From Ellagibacter isourolithinifaciens (GTDB taxonomy: Bacteria > Actinomycetota > Coriobacteriia > Coriobacteriales > Eggerthellaceae): 53,291 nt of DNA. Shown in pieces: positions 8,560-17,350 of this stretch. A program made the position numbers and the translations under genes. Within the stretch, counting starts at the first letter, position 1. The number at the start of each line of letters is the position of its first letter. The notes under the pieces were generated by a model, which worked only from the letters and a program-made list of their open reading frames with translations, was not told where the DNA came from and did not search any database. The stretch is taken from contig NZ_WAJR01000014.1 in NCBI RefSeq assembly GCF_008831035.1, positions 1 through 53,291 of the forward strand, given 5' to 3'.

Positions 8560-9465
8560 TCAAATTCCGAAATGAACGCCAGCCTGAACAAGGCAATAGC
8601 GCATCATAAATCCACCTGCAAGCACGCAAGCAGCCGATGTCACCCCCAACGAGGGGCGAATAGGCTGCCGTGAGTACAATTGATAGTCGAGATCAAGCGG
8701 AACAACAAGCCCCAGCAAGACGAAGCCCGCCCAGAAAAGGCCCAAATTCGACCCGAGCACCAGCTCCCTACCCGACAAGACGACCGTCTCGCTTGCGGAA
8801 GAAAAGGTCGTCGCCAAAAACACAACGGCGGACAAACCCTCTAGGGCAATAACAAGCCCATCAAAAAACGCAACTCGCCGCAACACGGAGCCGAACACGC
8901 TCCCAAGCCCCGCAAGCAACGACGACCCCATCACAAGTCCCATCCCGCACGAAAGCGATGACAAGATGAAAAGCGCAGGAAGCCATATGTTATGCCATAG
9001 GGGAACGGAACGAAGGCTCTGAAGCAACAAACCCGTGTAGACAATAGCAACAAGCGAGAACAATGCGGTCAAAACGCAGAGCAACCGCAGGACAAAAACG
9101 CTACCTCCTTGAATCATTTGCGTCCACATCAACGCCTGCAAAGTTGCGCCTAGTATGCTGAAGATAAGCGCATATGCTCCGATGGTGATGTGAACCACCT
9201 TTGGACTTGTGAATAGCAATAAAACCCTATCTGCCCTTCCAAGGTCGACGAAAAGGAAAAGGACGCCAGCAACAAGGGCAACAAGGGCAAACGCGAAGCC
9301 AAATCCAAATAGTTTTCTGTACTCCCAAGACACGAAAATGCTACGTACGGGACTCTTTGAGAACCGATCCCGGGGGACAAGGATGCCCATGACTGACAAG
9401 ACGAGACAAGCACCAGCGCCGGTGCCACCGAGGAATAGATAGCAAACAACAAGTTCGCTGAACAT
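8560..9465 (-). CDS. Orphan NrfD-like polytopic membrane protein
   Basis: A 301-residue protein with about eight membrane segments. Its N-terminus YLFLGGTGAGACLVLSVMG is typical of the NrfD/DmsC-type anchor family (a Gly-rich first helix). No ferredoxin or molybdopterin subunit is adjacent, so it lacks the usual partners. It could serve as a spare anchor for the 2552-6768 enzyme, or have become an independent quinone-interacting protein. It begins the operon with the GntR and SPFH genes (61 bases to the GntR start). The start has a GGGGAGGAAGC ribosome site directly before the ATG. Confidence 0.75.
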   Translation of the reverse strand: MFSELVVCYLFLGGTGAGACLVLSVMGILVPRDRFSKSPVRSIFVSWEYRKLFGFGFAFALVALVAGVLFLFVDLGRADRVLLLFTSPKVVHITIGAYALIFSILGATLQALMWTQMIQGGSVFVLRLLCVLTALFSLVAIVYTGLLLQSLRSVPLWHNIWLPALFILSSLSCGMGLVMGSSLLAGLGSVFGSVLRRVAFFDGLVIALEGLSAVVFLATTFSSASETVVLSGRELVLGSNLGLFWAGFVLLGLVVPLDLDYQLYSRQPIRPSLGVTSAACVLAGGFMMRYCLVQAGVHFGI

Positions 9466-9869
9466 GCTTCCTCCCCTATCGTCAATAGAATTGTCTTAAT
9501 TCAATTTCCATCATTCTACTATTTCGCTCAGCATTGCTCCTCCCGATTACGTTAATCGGTAAGCATCTTTCCGACATCGAAGAAGAATGGGCCACCCGGG
9601 AAACCCAATCCTCCCCGAAAGACTCATCCGTTTGCGTCAGATGCTTCTCATATCACAAACTGCTGCAGATTATCGCAGGATTGTAAGCGCTCGATTGAGC
9701 TTGCGAATCAACCATCGCCCGCAAAATCACGTGTTTTGCAGGCGATTTCTCTTTTTCCCTTTCCCTTGCCAGCCGCACGGCCTATACTCTCCAGCTGCAC
9801 AAGGAGTGCGGGTGACCCGGCACGCGGCCAGGCATCCAGCCTCGAAGCATACAAATGAAAGGGACGGCT
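9466..9869. other. 404-base intergenic region between the NrfD-like gene and panB
   Basis: No convincing gene is seen. Small palindromes occur at 9543-9559 (CCGATTA, 3-base loop, TAATCGG) and near 9488-9502 (GAATT, 5-base loop, AATTC), both in the likely promoter zone of the minus-strand NrfD-like operon. A minus-strand 26-codon frame (MSLSGRIGFPGW...) ends just before a GGGAGGAG motif, but it has no ribosome site of its own. The right part holds the panB promoter. I recognise no named riboswitch. Confidence 0.4.
9760..9788 (+). promoter_or_regulatory. Predicted panBCD promoter
   Basis: TTTCCC (9760-9765), a 17-base spacer and TATACT (9783-9788), about 82 bases before the panB start. The -10 box is good and the -35 box weak. 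Confidence 0.45.
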
Positions 9870-10706
9870 ATGCCTGTTTCCAAGCAGACCGTCGCCACGT
9901 TCCAGCGCGCGAAAGCCGAGGGCAGAAAGTTGGCAATGCTGACCGCCTACGACTACTCGACCGCGAAGCTTCAAGACGAAGCGGGCGTTGACGGCATCCT
10001 CATCGGCGATTCCTTAGGGAACGTCATCTTAGGGTACGAAGATACTCTCTCAGTTACCATGGAAGATATGATTCACCACAGCCGCGCGGTCGCGCGCGGA
10101 GCCTCGCATGCACTCATCGTATGCGACATGCCCTTCCTCTCCTACGAGGTGAGCGTTGAAGACGCGGTGCGCAACGCCGGCCGCCTTTTGAAGGAAGGCC
10201 GCGCGAACGCCGTGAAGCTCGAGGGCGGGCGCGAAGTCTGCCCGCAGGTGCGCGCCATCGTGGCCGCAGGCATCCCTGTGATGGGGCATCTGGGCCTGAC
10301 TCCGCAGTCGGTGAACGCCTTCGGCGGCTTCAAGGTGCAGGGCAAGACCGAGGAATCCGCCCGAGCGCTCCTCGACAACGCCTGTGCGCTTGAAGAAGCC
10401 GGCGCCTTCGCCATCGTGCTCGAGTGCGTGCCCGCCGCCTTGGCCGAGCTCGTCACCAGCCGCGTCTCGATTCCCACCATCGGCATCGGAGCCGGCGCGG
10501 CATGTGATGGGCAGATTCTCGTCTACCAGGACATGCTCGGCATGACGAGCGGCTTCTCCCCCAAGTTTGCGCGGCGCTTCGCCGAGGTGGGCGACGTGAT
10601 GCGCAAGGGCTTCTCCGACTACATCGAGGCAGTCGGTGCCGGCACCTTCCCCGCCGACAGCGAGACCTTCCACTCAGGTGACGACGTCATCAAGAAACTG
10701 TACTAA
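9870..10706 (+). CDS. panB: 3-methyl-2-oxobutanoate hydroxymethyltransferase
   Basis: A 278-residue PanB of normal length. It adds a hydroxymethyl group from 5,10-methylene-tetrahydrofolate to alpha-ketoisovalerate, the first step of pantothenate synthesis, in the cytoplasm. Visible family features include [16 protein letters not shown], the metal-binding [11 protein letters not shown] loop, KLEGG and [11 protein letters not shown]. An upstream in-frame ATG at 9855 exists, but AAAGGG lies about six bases before the ATG at 9870, and MPVSKQTV is the natural N-terminus. It is the first gene of panBCD, and the panC frame begins at its stop codon. Confidence 0.95.
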   Translation: MPVSKQTVATFQRAKAEGRKLAMLTAYDYSTAKLQDEAGVDGILIGDSLGNVILGYEDTLSVTMEDMIHHSRAVARGASHALIVCDMPFLSYEVSVEDAVRNAGRLLKEGRANAVKLEGGREVCPQVRAIVAAGIPVMGHLGLTPQSVNAFGGFKVQGKTEESARALLDNACALEEAGAFAIVLECVPAALAELVTSRVSIPTIGIGAGAACDGQILVYQDMLGMTSGFSPKFARRFAEVGDVMRKGFSDYIEAVGAGTFPADSETFHSGDDVIKKLY

Positions 10707-10730
10707 TTGAGCAAGAAAGACAACTCTCCT

Positions 10731-11576
10731 ATGAATATTGCAACAACCGTCGAGCAGGCGAAGCAGACCGTGCGCCAATGGAAGGCCGAGGGGCTGACCG
10801 TAGGCCTCGTCCCCACGATGGGGTATCTCCACGAGGGTCACGAGAGCCTTATCAAGCGCGCCGTCGCCGAATGCGACCGCGTGATGGTGAGCGTGTTTTT
10901 GAACCCCATTCAGTTCGCGCCGAACGAGGATCTGGCCACCTACCCGCGCGACTTCGCCGCCGACACCGTGCTCATCGAGAACGCCGGCGCCGACCTGGTC
11001 TTCCATCCCGAGCCCTCCGAGCTCTATGCCCCCGATGCGTGCACGTTTGTGAACGTAGAGGAAATCACCTCTGAACTCTGCGGCAAGACGCGCCCCACGC
11101 ATTTCCGCGGAGTGTGCACCGTGGTCTCCAAGCTCATGAACATCTCGCAGGCCGACCGCGCGTACTTCGGCCAAAAGGACGCGCAGCAGCTCGCTGTCGT
11201 TCGAAGAATGGTTCGCGACCTGAACATGAACGTCGAGGTCGTCGGGTGCCCCATCGTCCGCGAGGAAGACGGCCTTGCGAAAAGCTCGCGCAACACCTAC
11301 CTCTCTCCCGCCGAGCGTGAAGCGGCGCTCGTGCTCTCCCGCGCGGTGCGCGAGGGGCATCATCTTATGGAAGAAGGCGAGCGCGACGCGAAGACGATTC
11401 TGGGCGCCATGCGCGCGATCATCGAAGCAGAGCCGCTCGCACGTATCGACTACGTCGAGATGGTGTCGTGGGACGGCATCAAACCCGTCGATGTTGCCGA
11501 TTCCTCGGTCCTCGTGGCGATGGCGGTCTACATCGGCAAGACGCGCCTGATCGATAACTTCATCTTCGAGATGTAG
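10731..11576 (+). CDS. panC: Pantoate--beta-alanine ligase (pantothenate synthetase)
   Basis: A 281-residue PanC that joins pantoate and beta-alanine using ATP. The family motifs are visible: PTMGYLHEGHESLI (the HxGH nucleotidyl-transferase motif), VSVFLNPIQFAPNEDL, YFGQKDAQQL and the KSSRN loop. The frame opens with a TTG at 10707 just after the panB stop. The ATG at 10731 gives the usual PanC start MNIATTVEQ, so I prefer it, although its ribosome site is weak. Translation may be coupled to panB. Confidence 0.94.
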   Translation: MNIATTVEQAKQTVRQWKAEGLTVGLVPTMGYLHEGHESLIKRAVAECDRVMVSVFLNPIQFAPNEDLATYPRDFAADTVLIENAGADLVFHPEPSELYAPDACTFVNVEEITSELCGKTRPTHFRGVCTVVSKLMNISQADRAYFGQKDAQQLAVVRRMVRDLNMNVEVVGCPIVREEDGLAKSSRNTYLSPAEREAALVLSRAVREGHHLMEEGERDAKTILGAMRAIIEAEPLARIDYVEMVSWDGIKPVDVADSSVLVAMAVYIGKTRLIDNFIFEM

Positions 11577-11597
11577 CGCGCGAAAAGGAGAAGACCC

Positions 11598-11984
11598 ATG
11601 CTCTTGCATATGTTGAAGGGAAAGATCCACCGCGCGACGGTCACGCAGGCCGAGCTCAACTACGTCGGCTCGATCACCGTTGACGAGGCTCTCATGGAGG
11701 CGGCCGGCATCCGCGAGTACGAGAAGGTGTCGATCGTCGACGTGAACAACGGCGCGCGCTTCGAGACCTACGTCATCGCAGGTGAGCGCGACAGCGGCAC
11801 CATTTGCCTGAACGGCGCTGCCGCACGCTGCGTCTCGGTCGGCGACAAGATCATCATCATGTGCTACGCGATGATGACCGAGCAGGAGGCGGACGCAAAC
11901 CCGCCGCGCGTCGTGCTCGTGGGCGCGAACAACAAACCCGAGCAGGTTGCCCGCTACGAGCGCCACGGGATGCTCGAGCAGTAA
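11598..11984 (+). CDS. panD: Aspartate 1-decarboxylase, pyruvoyl type
   Basis: A 128-residue PanD proenzyme that makes beta-alanine for PanC. The self-cleavage site is intact: Y22-V-G24-S25, where cleavage between Gly24 and Ser25 creates the pyruvoyl cofactor. The lysine and arginine positions of the N-terminal peptide and the later [17 protein letters not shown] segment fit the family. AAGGAG precedes the ATG, and the gap after panC is 21 bases. With panB and panC it completes synthesis of pantothenate from alpha-ketoisovalerate and aspartate, except for ketopantoate reductase (panE or ilvC), which is not in this window. Confidence 0.95.
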   Translation: MLLHMLKGKIHRATVTQAELNYVGSITVDEALMEAAGIREYEKVSIVDVNNGARFETYVIAGERDSGTICLNGAAARCVSVGDKIIIMCYAMMTEQEADANPPRVVLVGANNKPEQVARYERHGMLEQ

Positions 11985-11994
11985 AACTATTCGA

Positions 11995-12029
11995 GGGCGG
12001 TGCCTATTCCGAAGCAGGCACCGCCCTTT
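11995..12029 (+). terminator. Terminator of panBCD
   Basis: GGGCGGTGCCT (11995-12005) and AGGCACCGCCC (12016-12026) form an 11-bp perfect stem with a 10-base loop and a short U-run, starting 10 bases after the panD stop. Confidence 0.8.
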
Positions 12030-12093
12030 CTGCAAGAGATGGCTCTCGGCACTCGGAGCTTCGTTTCCGCCCTCTCGACCAGCGACGCCGCCC

Positions 12094-13059
12094 CTAGAAG
12101 AACACCGAGGACGCGTATTCGTAGAAATTCTCGCCCTTGTAGCGCAAAAGCGTCGTCGGCTCGACGCCGCGGCGCACGTACATGTGCTTGATGGGCGACG
12201 GGAGCTTTGCCATGTCGCCGTCGATGAACAGCGTCGCCTCCCGCCCCGCCGCATTCTGCGACAAATCCATTTCCACCACATCGTTCTCCGAGGTGAGCAT
12301 CGCACGGGCGCGAAGCGAGTGCGGGGCTATCGGCACGGCGATCAGCCCGTTGAAGCCAGGTGCCACAAGCGGCCCGCCGACGGAGAGCGCATAGGCGGTC
12401 GAGCCCGTCGCCGTAGCAACCACAAGCCCGTCGCCGCGCATGTCCGCAATAGGAACATCGGAGATGGAAAGCGAGAAATCGATGATGCGCCCGTTCGCAC
12501 CGCGCGTCACCGCCGCCTCGTTCAGCGCGAAGAAGGTATGGCCTGGGGCGTCCTCAGCCGAGAGGCCCACACCCGCATCTTCCTCTTCGTCGAACCAGGC
12601 AGAAACCCTCTCGTGAGGCGATATGCCAAACGGCCCGCCCGCATCGCTTGATGCCCACGGGTCGACCTCCCCTTCGCAGACGATGTCGACGCGCAGATTG
12701 CTGCGCCGCTCGCTCACCGTCTCTCCCGCAAGCGCCGCCGCTACGATAGCGACCACACCGTCGTCGCTCTCGTTCGCGAGAAAGCCCAGTCTTCCAAAGT
12801 TGATTCCCAAAATCGGGACACCCGAGGTGCCGATGGCTCGCGCTGTGCGCAGGATCGTTCCGTCCCCGCCGAGGACGACCGCCAGATCGACGCCGCGGGC
12901 AAGCTGCTGCGAAACGAGAGGATTGGGATCGAGCCCCTCAAGGTCGGACGAATCGAATATCGCGTAACCGATTCCCTGTGTTCCCAGGTAAGTGGCTAAA
13001 AGCAGCGATGCATCTATCGCTTGCGAATTGGAGTTATTGCGTACGATGAGCAGGTTCAT
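12094..13059 (-). CDS. nadK: NAD kinase
   Basis: A 321-residue NAD kinase that phosphorylates NAD to NADP. It has the diagnostic GGDGT motif in VVLGGDGTILR (about residues 63-73), the NFGRLGFLA segment, the NE motif as ALNEAAVTRG, and the glycine-rich DGLVVATATGSTAYALS. It is somewhat longer than the common 290 residues because of an acidic insertion (about residues 125-165, with WFDEEEDAG) before the NE motif. It stands alone, divergent from murJ and convergent with panBCD. Confidence 0.93.
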   Translation of the reverse strand: MNLLIVRNNSNSQAIDASLLLATYLGTQGIGYAIFDSSDLEGLDPNPLVSQQLARGVDLAVVLGGDGTILRTARAIGTSGVPILGINFGRLGFLANESDDGVVAIVAAALAGETVSERRSNLRVDIVCEGEVDPWASSDAGGPFGISPHERVSAWFDEEEDAGVGLSAEDAPGHTFFALNEAAVTRGANGRIIDFSLSISDVPIADMRGDGLVVATATGSTAYALSVGGPLVAPGFNGLIAVPIAPHSLRARAMLTSENDVVEMDLSQNAAGREATLFIDGDMAKLPSPIKHMYVRRGVEPTTLLRYKGENFYEYASSVFF

Positions 13060-13072
13060 GAGAGCGCTTTCG

Positions 13073-13101
13073 TTGTGTTTGCTAAGATGAGATGATTATA
13101 T
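13073..13101 (+). promoter_or_regulatory. Candidate murJ promoter
   Basis: TTGTGT (13073-13078), a 17-base spacer and TTATAT (13096-13101) lie in the short divergent region between nadK and murJ. The predicted leader is only about 15 nt. Confidence 0.4.
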
Positions 13102-13123
13102 CCGAAGAGAATTGGTCGTTTGC

Positions 13124-15121
13124 ATGTCAGACAAGCTCGCACGAGCTCAACATAGGCGCGCCCCTGAGCAAAACGGCGCCCATCGTGCAAACGAGACGCC
13201 ATCCGTACAGCCTCGCACCTGGGAAGCGGGCGAGACTGGCCGCATCCCCGTCATAGGCAAGCACGCTGGCACCGATAAGGCGGCCGAGCTCGACGCCCGT
13301 CGCGAGCGACAGGCCCTCATGCGCAGTGCGGCCCCAGGCGAAACCTCGTCGATTCCCATCGTGAGCAAACACGCAGGCGCCGACAAGACGCTTGCTGCAT
13401 CGTCGGACGCCCGCACGAACGCGTTTGGTCGAACGTCCGCCCAAACGGGCAACACCGTACGCACCCCCGCGCCTGCGCCCGATGTCACCATCGTCGGCGA
13501 AGAGCCCGAAAGCAAGGCCTCTTCCGTCGGCGCGTCGGCGGCGCTCATGAGCGTCTGCGTACTCTTCTCCCGCATCACCGGGTTCTTGAGAACATGGGCG
13601 ATGGCCTTCGCGCTCGGCTCGTCGTTCCTCTCGAGCTCCTATCAGGTTGCGAACAATCTGCCGAACATGCTCTATGAGCTCGTCATGGGCGGCATGCTCG
13701 TCACGGCATTTCTCCCGGTCTATATCTCGGTCAAGAAGAAATCGGGCACCAGGGCGGGCAACGCCTACGCGTCGAACCTGCTCACGCTCGTAACTATCTT
13801 CCTCGGCGTGCTGTCTATCCTCTGCATGATCTTCCCCGCCCAGGTCATCTATACACAGACGTTCTACTCCGACCAATCGTCGAGCGCGCTTGCGACGTTT
13901 TTCTTCCAGTACTTCGCCATTCAGCTCGTCTTCTACGGCGCCTCGTCGATCGTGTCGGGCCTTCTGAACGCAAACCGCGACTATCTGTGGTCCTCGATCG
14001 CTCCGGTGGCGAACAACGTCATCGTCATCGCAACCTTCCTCATGTATGCCGCGATCGCGCCCATAAACTCCGACGCCGCGCTCTTCGTCATCGCCATCGG
14101 CAACCCGCTCGGCGTCTTCGTGCAGATGGCCATTCAGCTCCCCGCGCTCAAGCGAAACGGCATCCGCCTGCGCCCCCGCATCAACCTTCACGACCCCGCA
14201 CTTCGCGACACCCTTGCCATCGGCGGGCCGACGTTCCTCGTAATGATCATCTCGTTCGCGACCGTATCGGTCATGAACGCGGCCTCCTATTGCTTTGCCG
14301 TCGACGGCCCCTCGATCCTCGCATACTCCCGCTTGTGGTACACGCTGCCCTACTCCTTCCTCGCCATCCCCATCACGACCGCCATGTTCACCGAGCTTTC
14401 GGAAATGAAGGCGGAAGGCGACATGAAGGGCGTCGTATCGGCCATCACTAACGGCACGGCGCAGATTATGTTCCTGCTCGTACCCTTCGCGCTCTACCTC
14501 GCTGTGTTCTCCGTCCCGCTCGTCACGCTCTACCACGTCGGCGCCTTCACGATGGAGAACATCCAGTCCATCTCGAGCTACCTCGTGGTGCTCGCCTTTG
14601 CACTGCCGTTCTACGGCGTCAGTTCCTATCTGCAGAAAGTTTTCTCGAGCCTGCGCAAAATGGGTGTTTACGCGGCGCTGAACTTCCTTGCGGGCATCGT
14701 GCAGGTCGCGCTTACGGCCTTTTGGGCATGGACGACCTACAACGGGGACCCGAATCCTGCAACCATCGAGTCCATAGCACTCGCCTCGATCGCGTTTTAC
14801 GTGGTGGGAGACGTTGCGATGTTCATCTATCTGAGGGTGCACCTCGGGCATGTGGGCGCACGGAAGATCTTCGGCGCCTCATTTGCCGGCCTTCTGCTCG
14901 GAGGCATTGGCTCGCTCTGCGGCTTTGGAACCTTGACCGCACTCGAAACCTTCGCAGGCCCGCTTTCCGGGTCCCTCCTCCAAGCATTCGGCTACATCGT
15001 CGCCGGTGGGCTTGTAAGCCTCATCGTGACCTTTGGCCTTGCCCATAAGCTGCACATCCCCGAAGCGTCGTTCATCACCAACATCGCCGGGAAGGTTTTC
15101 CGCAAGCTGCGCCGCCGTTAG
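13124..15121 (+). CDS. murJ: MurJ-type lipid II flippase with long repeat-bearing N-terminus
   Basis: A 665-residue protein. Residues from about 135 onward form the MurJ/MviN membrane domain with some 14 helices (RITGFLRTWAMAFALG, NLPNMLYELVMGGML), which flips lipid II across the inner membrane. The first 130 residues are hydrophilic and extra to the usual 510-residue protein. They contain two related blocks 36 residues apart: GETGRIPVIGKHAGTDK (36-52) and GETSSIPIVSKHAGADK (72-88). These may be phosphorylation or docking motifs; similar cytoplasmic extensions occur on actinobacterial MurJ proteins. A TTG at 13112 is an alternative start, but neither candidate has a strong ribosome site. The ATP-grasp gene follows 27 bases later. 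Confidence 0.88.
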   Translation: MSDKLARAQHRRAPEQNGAHRANETPSVQPRTWEAGETGRIPVIGKHAGTDKAAELDARRERQALMRSAAPGETSSIPIVSKHAGADKTLAASSDARTNAFGRTSAQTGNTVRTPAPAPDVTIVGEEPESKASSVGASAALMSVCVLFSRITGFLRTWAMAFALGSSFLSSSYQVANNLPNMLYELVMGGMLVTAFLPVYISVKKKSGTRAGNAYASNLLTLVTIFLGVLSILCMIFPAQVIYTQTFYSDQSSSALATFFFQYFAIQLVFYGASSIVSGLLNANRDYLWSSIAPVANNVIVIATFLMYAAIAPINSDAALFVIAIGNPLGVFVQMAIQLPALKRNGIRLRPRINLHDPALRDTLAIGGPTFLVMIISFATVSVMNAASYCFAVDGPSILAYSRLWYTLPYSFLAIPITTAMFTELSEMKAEGDMKGVVSAITNGTAQIMFLLVPFALYLAVFSVPLVTLYHVGAFTMENIQSISSYLVVLAFALPFYGVSSYLQKVFSSLRKMGVYAALNFLAGIVQVALTAFWAWTTYNGDPNPATIESIALASIAFYVVGDVAMFIYLRVHLGHVGARKIFGASFAGLLLGGIGSLCGFGTLTALETFAGPLSGSLLQAFGYIVAGGLVSLIVTFGLAHKLHIPEASFITNIAGKVFRKLRRR

Positions 15122-15148
15122 CGCATGCACACTATGAAAAGGAACGTC

Positions 15149-16444
15149 ATGACAAACTTGAAACCTCGGATCGCGCACAAAGAAGAAGTCAGGAAGCTGC
15201 TCAAGCCCATCGTCGTTGGAGGCGACATCCTCGCTTACAGCTACGTGCGCGAGCTCAACCGGGCATTCGGCATCGAACAGACCATCGTGCTTGCCGCCGC
15301 CGACATCAAGATGCTCTCGACGAGCCGCTTCACCGATTACCGCCTCATCCCCGACGTGCACGACGCGGAAGTACTCTATGCGACCCTCGAAGACATCGCC
15401 GCCGAATTCGCTCGCGAGAACCCCGACATCGTCCCGATGGTGTTCGGCTGTGACGATTGCCATGCGCGCATGCTCTCCGAGGCAAAACCCCGCCTCGAGG
15501 CTGCAGGCATCGTTGTCCCCTACATCGATTTCGACTTGCTCGACGACATCACGCAGAAGCGCCGCTTCTACGAACTGTGTGAGGAACTCGACATCCCGTA
15601 CCCCAAGACTTGGTACTTCGACTGCAGCGATGCAGGTCCCGACGAGCTTCCGCTAGACGAGCTCCCGTTCCCGCTTATCGCGAAGCCGTCGAACTCGGCA
15701 CAGTTCCAGGACGCCGAGCCGACGGTGCATGGATGGCGCAAGATTTACGAAATCGAAGACGCTGCCGAGATGACCGAGGTTTGGAAGTCTCTGCGCGAAT
15801 CGAGCTACAACAACCTCATGGTCCTCCAAGACTTCATCCCCGGTGGCGATGATGCGATTCGCACGCTGACGACCTTCTCGAATGCGGAAGGCGAGGTTCG
15901 CTGCGTGTCGGGCGGCGTCGTATGCCTGCAAGACCACGACCCGACGGCTATCGGCAACCCGCTGTGCATTCTTGGCGAAAGAGAGGACGCCATTGTTGAG
16001 TGCGCAAAGCGATTCGTGAAGCGAGTCGGGTACTGCGGCATGGCCAACTTCGATATCAAGCTCGATGAGCGCGACGGATCATTCCGCTTCTTCGAGGTAA
16101 ACACGCGCTGCGGCCGCAACACCTATTACATGAGCCTTGGCGGGCAGAACTTCGTCGAGCTCATGGTTCGGCAGTTCGTTCTCGGCGAGGACATTCCCTA
16201 CCACGAGGCCTACGAACCGTTCGTCTACTGCTGCGTACCCGCATACGTCCTGAAGCGCTCGATGGAAAACGAGTCGCGTCTCGCCGAAGCGCTCGGGCGC
16301 CTGCGTGTGAACAAGGAGTCATATCCGCTGCACTATACGCCCGATACCTTCTCTCACAACCTCTGGGCGAAGATCATGTTCATGAACCAAATACGCAAGT
16401 TCAAGAAGTTCTATTGGGATACAAAAGGCAAGCAGCTGAAGTAG
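15149..16444 (+). CDS. ATP-grasp carboxylate-amine ligase, possibly a peptidoglycan-bridge amino acid ligase
   Basis: A 431-residue ATP-grasp protein. An N-terminal Rossmann-like part begins PIVVGGDILAYSYVRELN. The central ATP-grasp part has FPLIAKPSNSAQF and VLQDFIPGGDD, and the metal-binding site is FEVNTRCGRNTYY. It resembles the D-aspartate ligase (Aslfm-like) group, which adds an amino acid to the side chain of a peptidoglycan precursor. Its position directly after murJ fits a cell-wall role, but the amino acid and acceptor cannot be read from sequence. In-frame ATGs exist at 15125 and 15134. I chose 15149, which has AAAAGGA five bases upstream. Its stop abuts the convergent map stop with no gap. 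Confidence 0.75.
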   Translation: MTNLKPRIAHKEEVRKLLKPIVVGGDILAYSYVRELNRAFGIEQTIVLAAADIKMLSTSRFTDYRLIPDVHDAEVLYATLEDIAAEFARENPDIVPMVFGCDDCHARMLSEAKPRLEAAGIVVPYIDFDLLDDITQKRRFYELCEELDIPYPKTWYFDCSDAGPDELPLDELPFPLIAKPSNSAQFQDAEPTVHGWRKIYEIEDAAEMTEVWKSLRESSYNNLMVLQDFIPGGDDAIRTLTTFSNAEGEVRCVSGGVVCLQDHDPTAIGNPLCILGEREDAIVECAKRFVKRVGYCGMANFDIKLDERDGSFRFFEVNTRCGRNTYYMSLGGQNFVELMVRQFVLGEDIPYHEAYEPFVYCCVPAYVLKRSMENESRLAEALGRLRVNKESYPLHYTPDTFSHNLWAKIMFMNQIRKFKKFYWDTKGKQLK

Positions 16445-17242
16445 CTATTCACTCTCAGTCGAGACTGGCCGCTTGAAATCGGGCTCGGTCGTGAGAACGA
16501 CGGGGCCGTCCTCGGTGATGGCCACAGTCTTCTCGAAATGAGCCGATGGTTTACCGTCCTTGGTACAGACAAGCCATCCATCAGGCATGGTAACGAACTT
16601 ATGCGTTCCCGCGTTGATCATCGGCTCAATAGCGAGCACCATGCCAACACGCAACGTGAGACCCCAATGGCGAAACCCATGGTTGGGAATATGCGGGCTC
16701 TCATGCATATCGCGACCAATGCCATGGCCTCCATAATCGCGTACAACGCCGAAGCCCGCCCTCTCGGCAATGCTTTGGATGGCATGACCAATATCACCTA
16801 GATGATTGCCCGCGCGAGCAGCATCGAGACCAGCCCACATGCATTTCTCAGTCACGCGCAACAGCTTCTTCTTTTCATCACTGACCTTGCCGATTGGGAA
16901 GGTCCACGCGTTATCGCCAACCCATCCGTCAACCGTGGCGCCCGTGTCGATCGAAAGGATATCCCCATCGCGAAGAATCGCTTTCGCGGAAGGAATGCCG
17001 TGGATAATCTGATCATTGATCGAGGCGCAAATCGAACCAGGGAATCCGCCGTATCCCTTGAATGCCGGGATACCCCCTTCAGAGCGGATGGTCTCCTCCG
17101 CAAGCTCGTCAAGCTCAAGCGTCGAAACACCTGGCTTCGCATGCTCGCCCAGGATTCGAAGCACCTTCGCAGAAAGGCGCCCCGCCTCGCGCATCGCATC
17201 GATTTCGTCAGGAGACTTCAAGATCACAGTATTAGCTCTCAT
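16445..17242 (-). CDS. map: Methionine aminopeptidase, type I
   Basis: A 265-residue type I methionine aminopeptidase that removes the N-terminal methionine from nascent proteins. The two-metal site is complete: the aspartates in SIDTGATVDGWVGDNAW, the histidine in GHGIGRDMHESP, and the glutamates in LAIEPMI and ITEDG. A short C-terminal tail (PDFKRPVSTESE) follows. A TTG lies six bases upstream, but AAAGGGAAG is well placed for the ATG at 17242. It stands alone after the rplA terminator, on the same strand. Confidence 0.95.
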   Translation of the reverse strand: MRANTVILKSPDEIDAMREAGRLSAKVLRILGEHAKPGVSTLELDELAEETIRSEGGIPAFKGYGGFPGSICASINDQIIHGIPSAKAILRDGDILSIDTGATVDGWVGDNAWTFPIGKVSDEKKKLLRVTEKCMWAGLDAARAGNHLGDIGHAIQSIAERAGFGVVRDYGGHGIGRDMHESPHIPNHGFRHWGLTLRVGMVLAIEPMINAGTHKFVTMPDGWLVCTKDGKPSAHFEKTVAITEDGPVVLTTEPDFKRPVSTESE

Positions 17243-17288
17243 CGACAACTTCCCTTTCGTTCGGCTACAAGCAGTATAGCCTGCAAAA

Positions 17289-17322
17289 GCAAAAAAGAGC
17301 GCGGCATGAATGCCACGCTCTT
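17289..17322 (-). terminator. Terminator of the tuf-rplA operon
   Basis: Read on the minus strand, AAGAGCG-T-GGCAT and ATGCC-G-CGCTCTT pair across a two-base loop with one mismatch, and a run of six T follows. It lies about 30 bases after the rplA stop and is a good intrinsic terminator. Confidence 0.82.
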
Positions 17323-17350
17323 CTATCGATAGATTGAGTAGCCTAATAAG

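Noticed and set aside
9560-9700. A possible riboswitch or hammerhead-like core (CGGATGAGTC) on the minus strand
   Set aside because: The CUGANGA and GAAA core pairing cannot be completed, and no known aptamer consensus is met.
13127-14851. A 574-codon minus-strand frame opposite murJ
   Set aside because: Arg/Asp/Glu/His-rich shadow of a GC-rich membrane protein gene.
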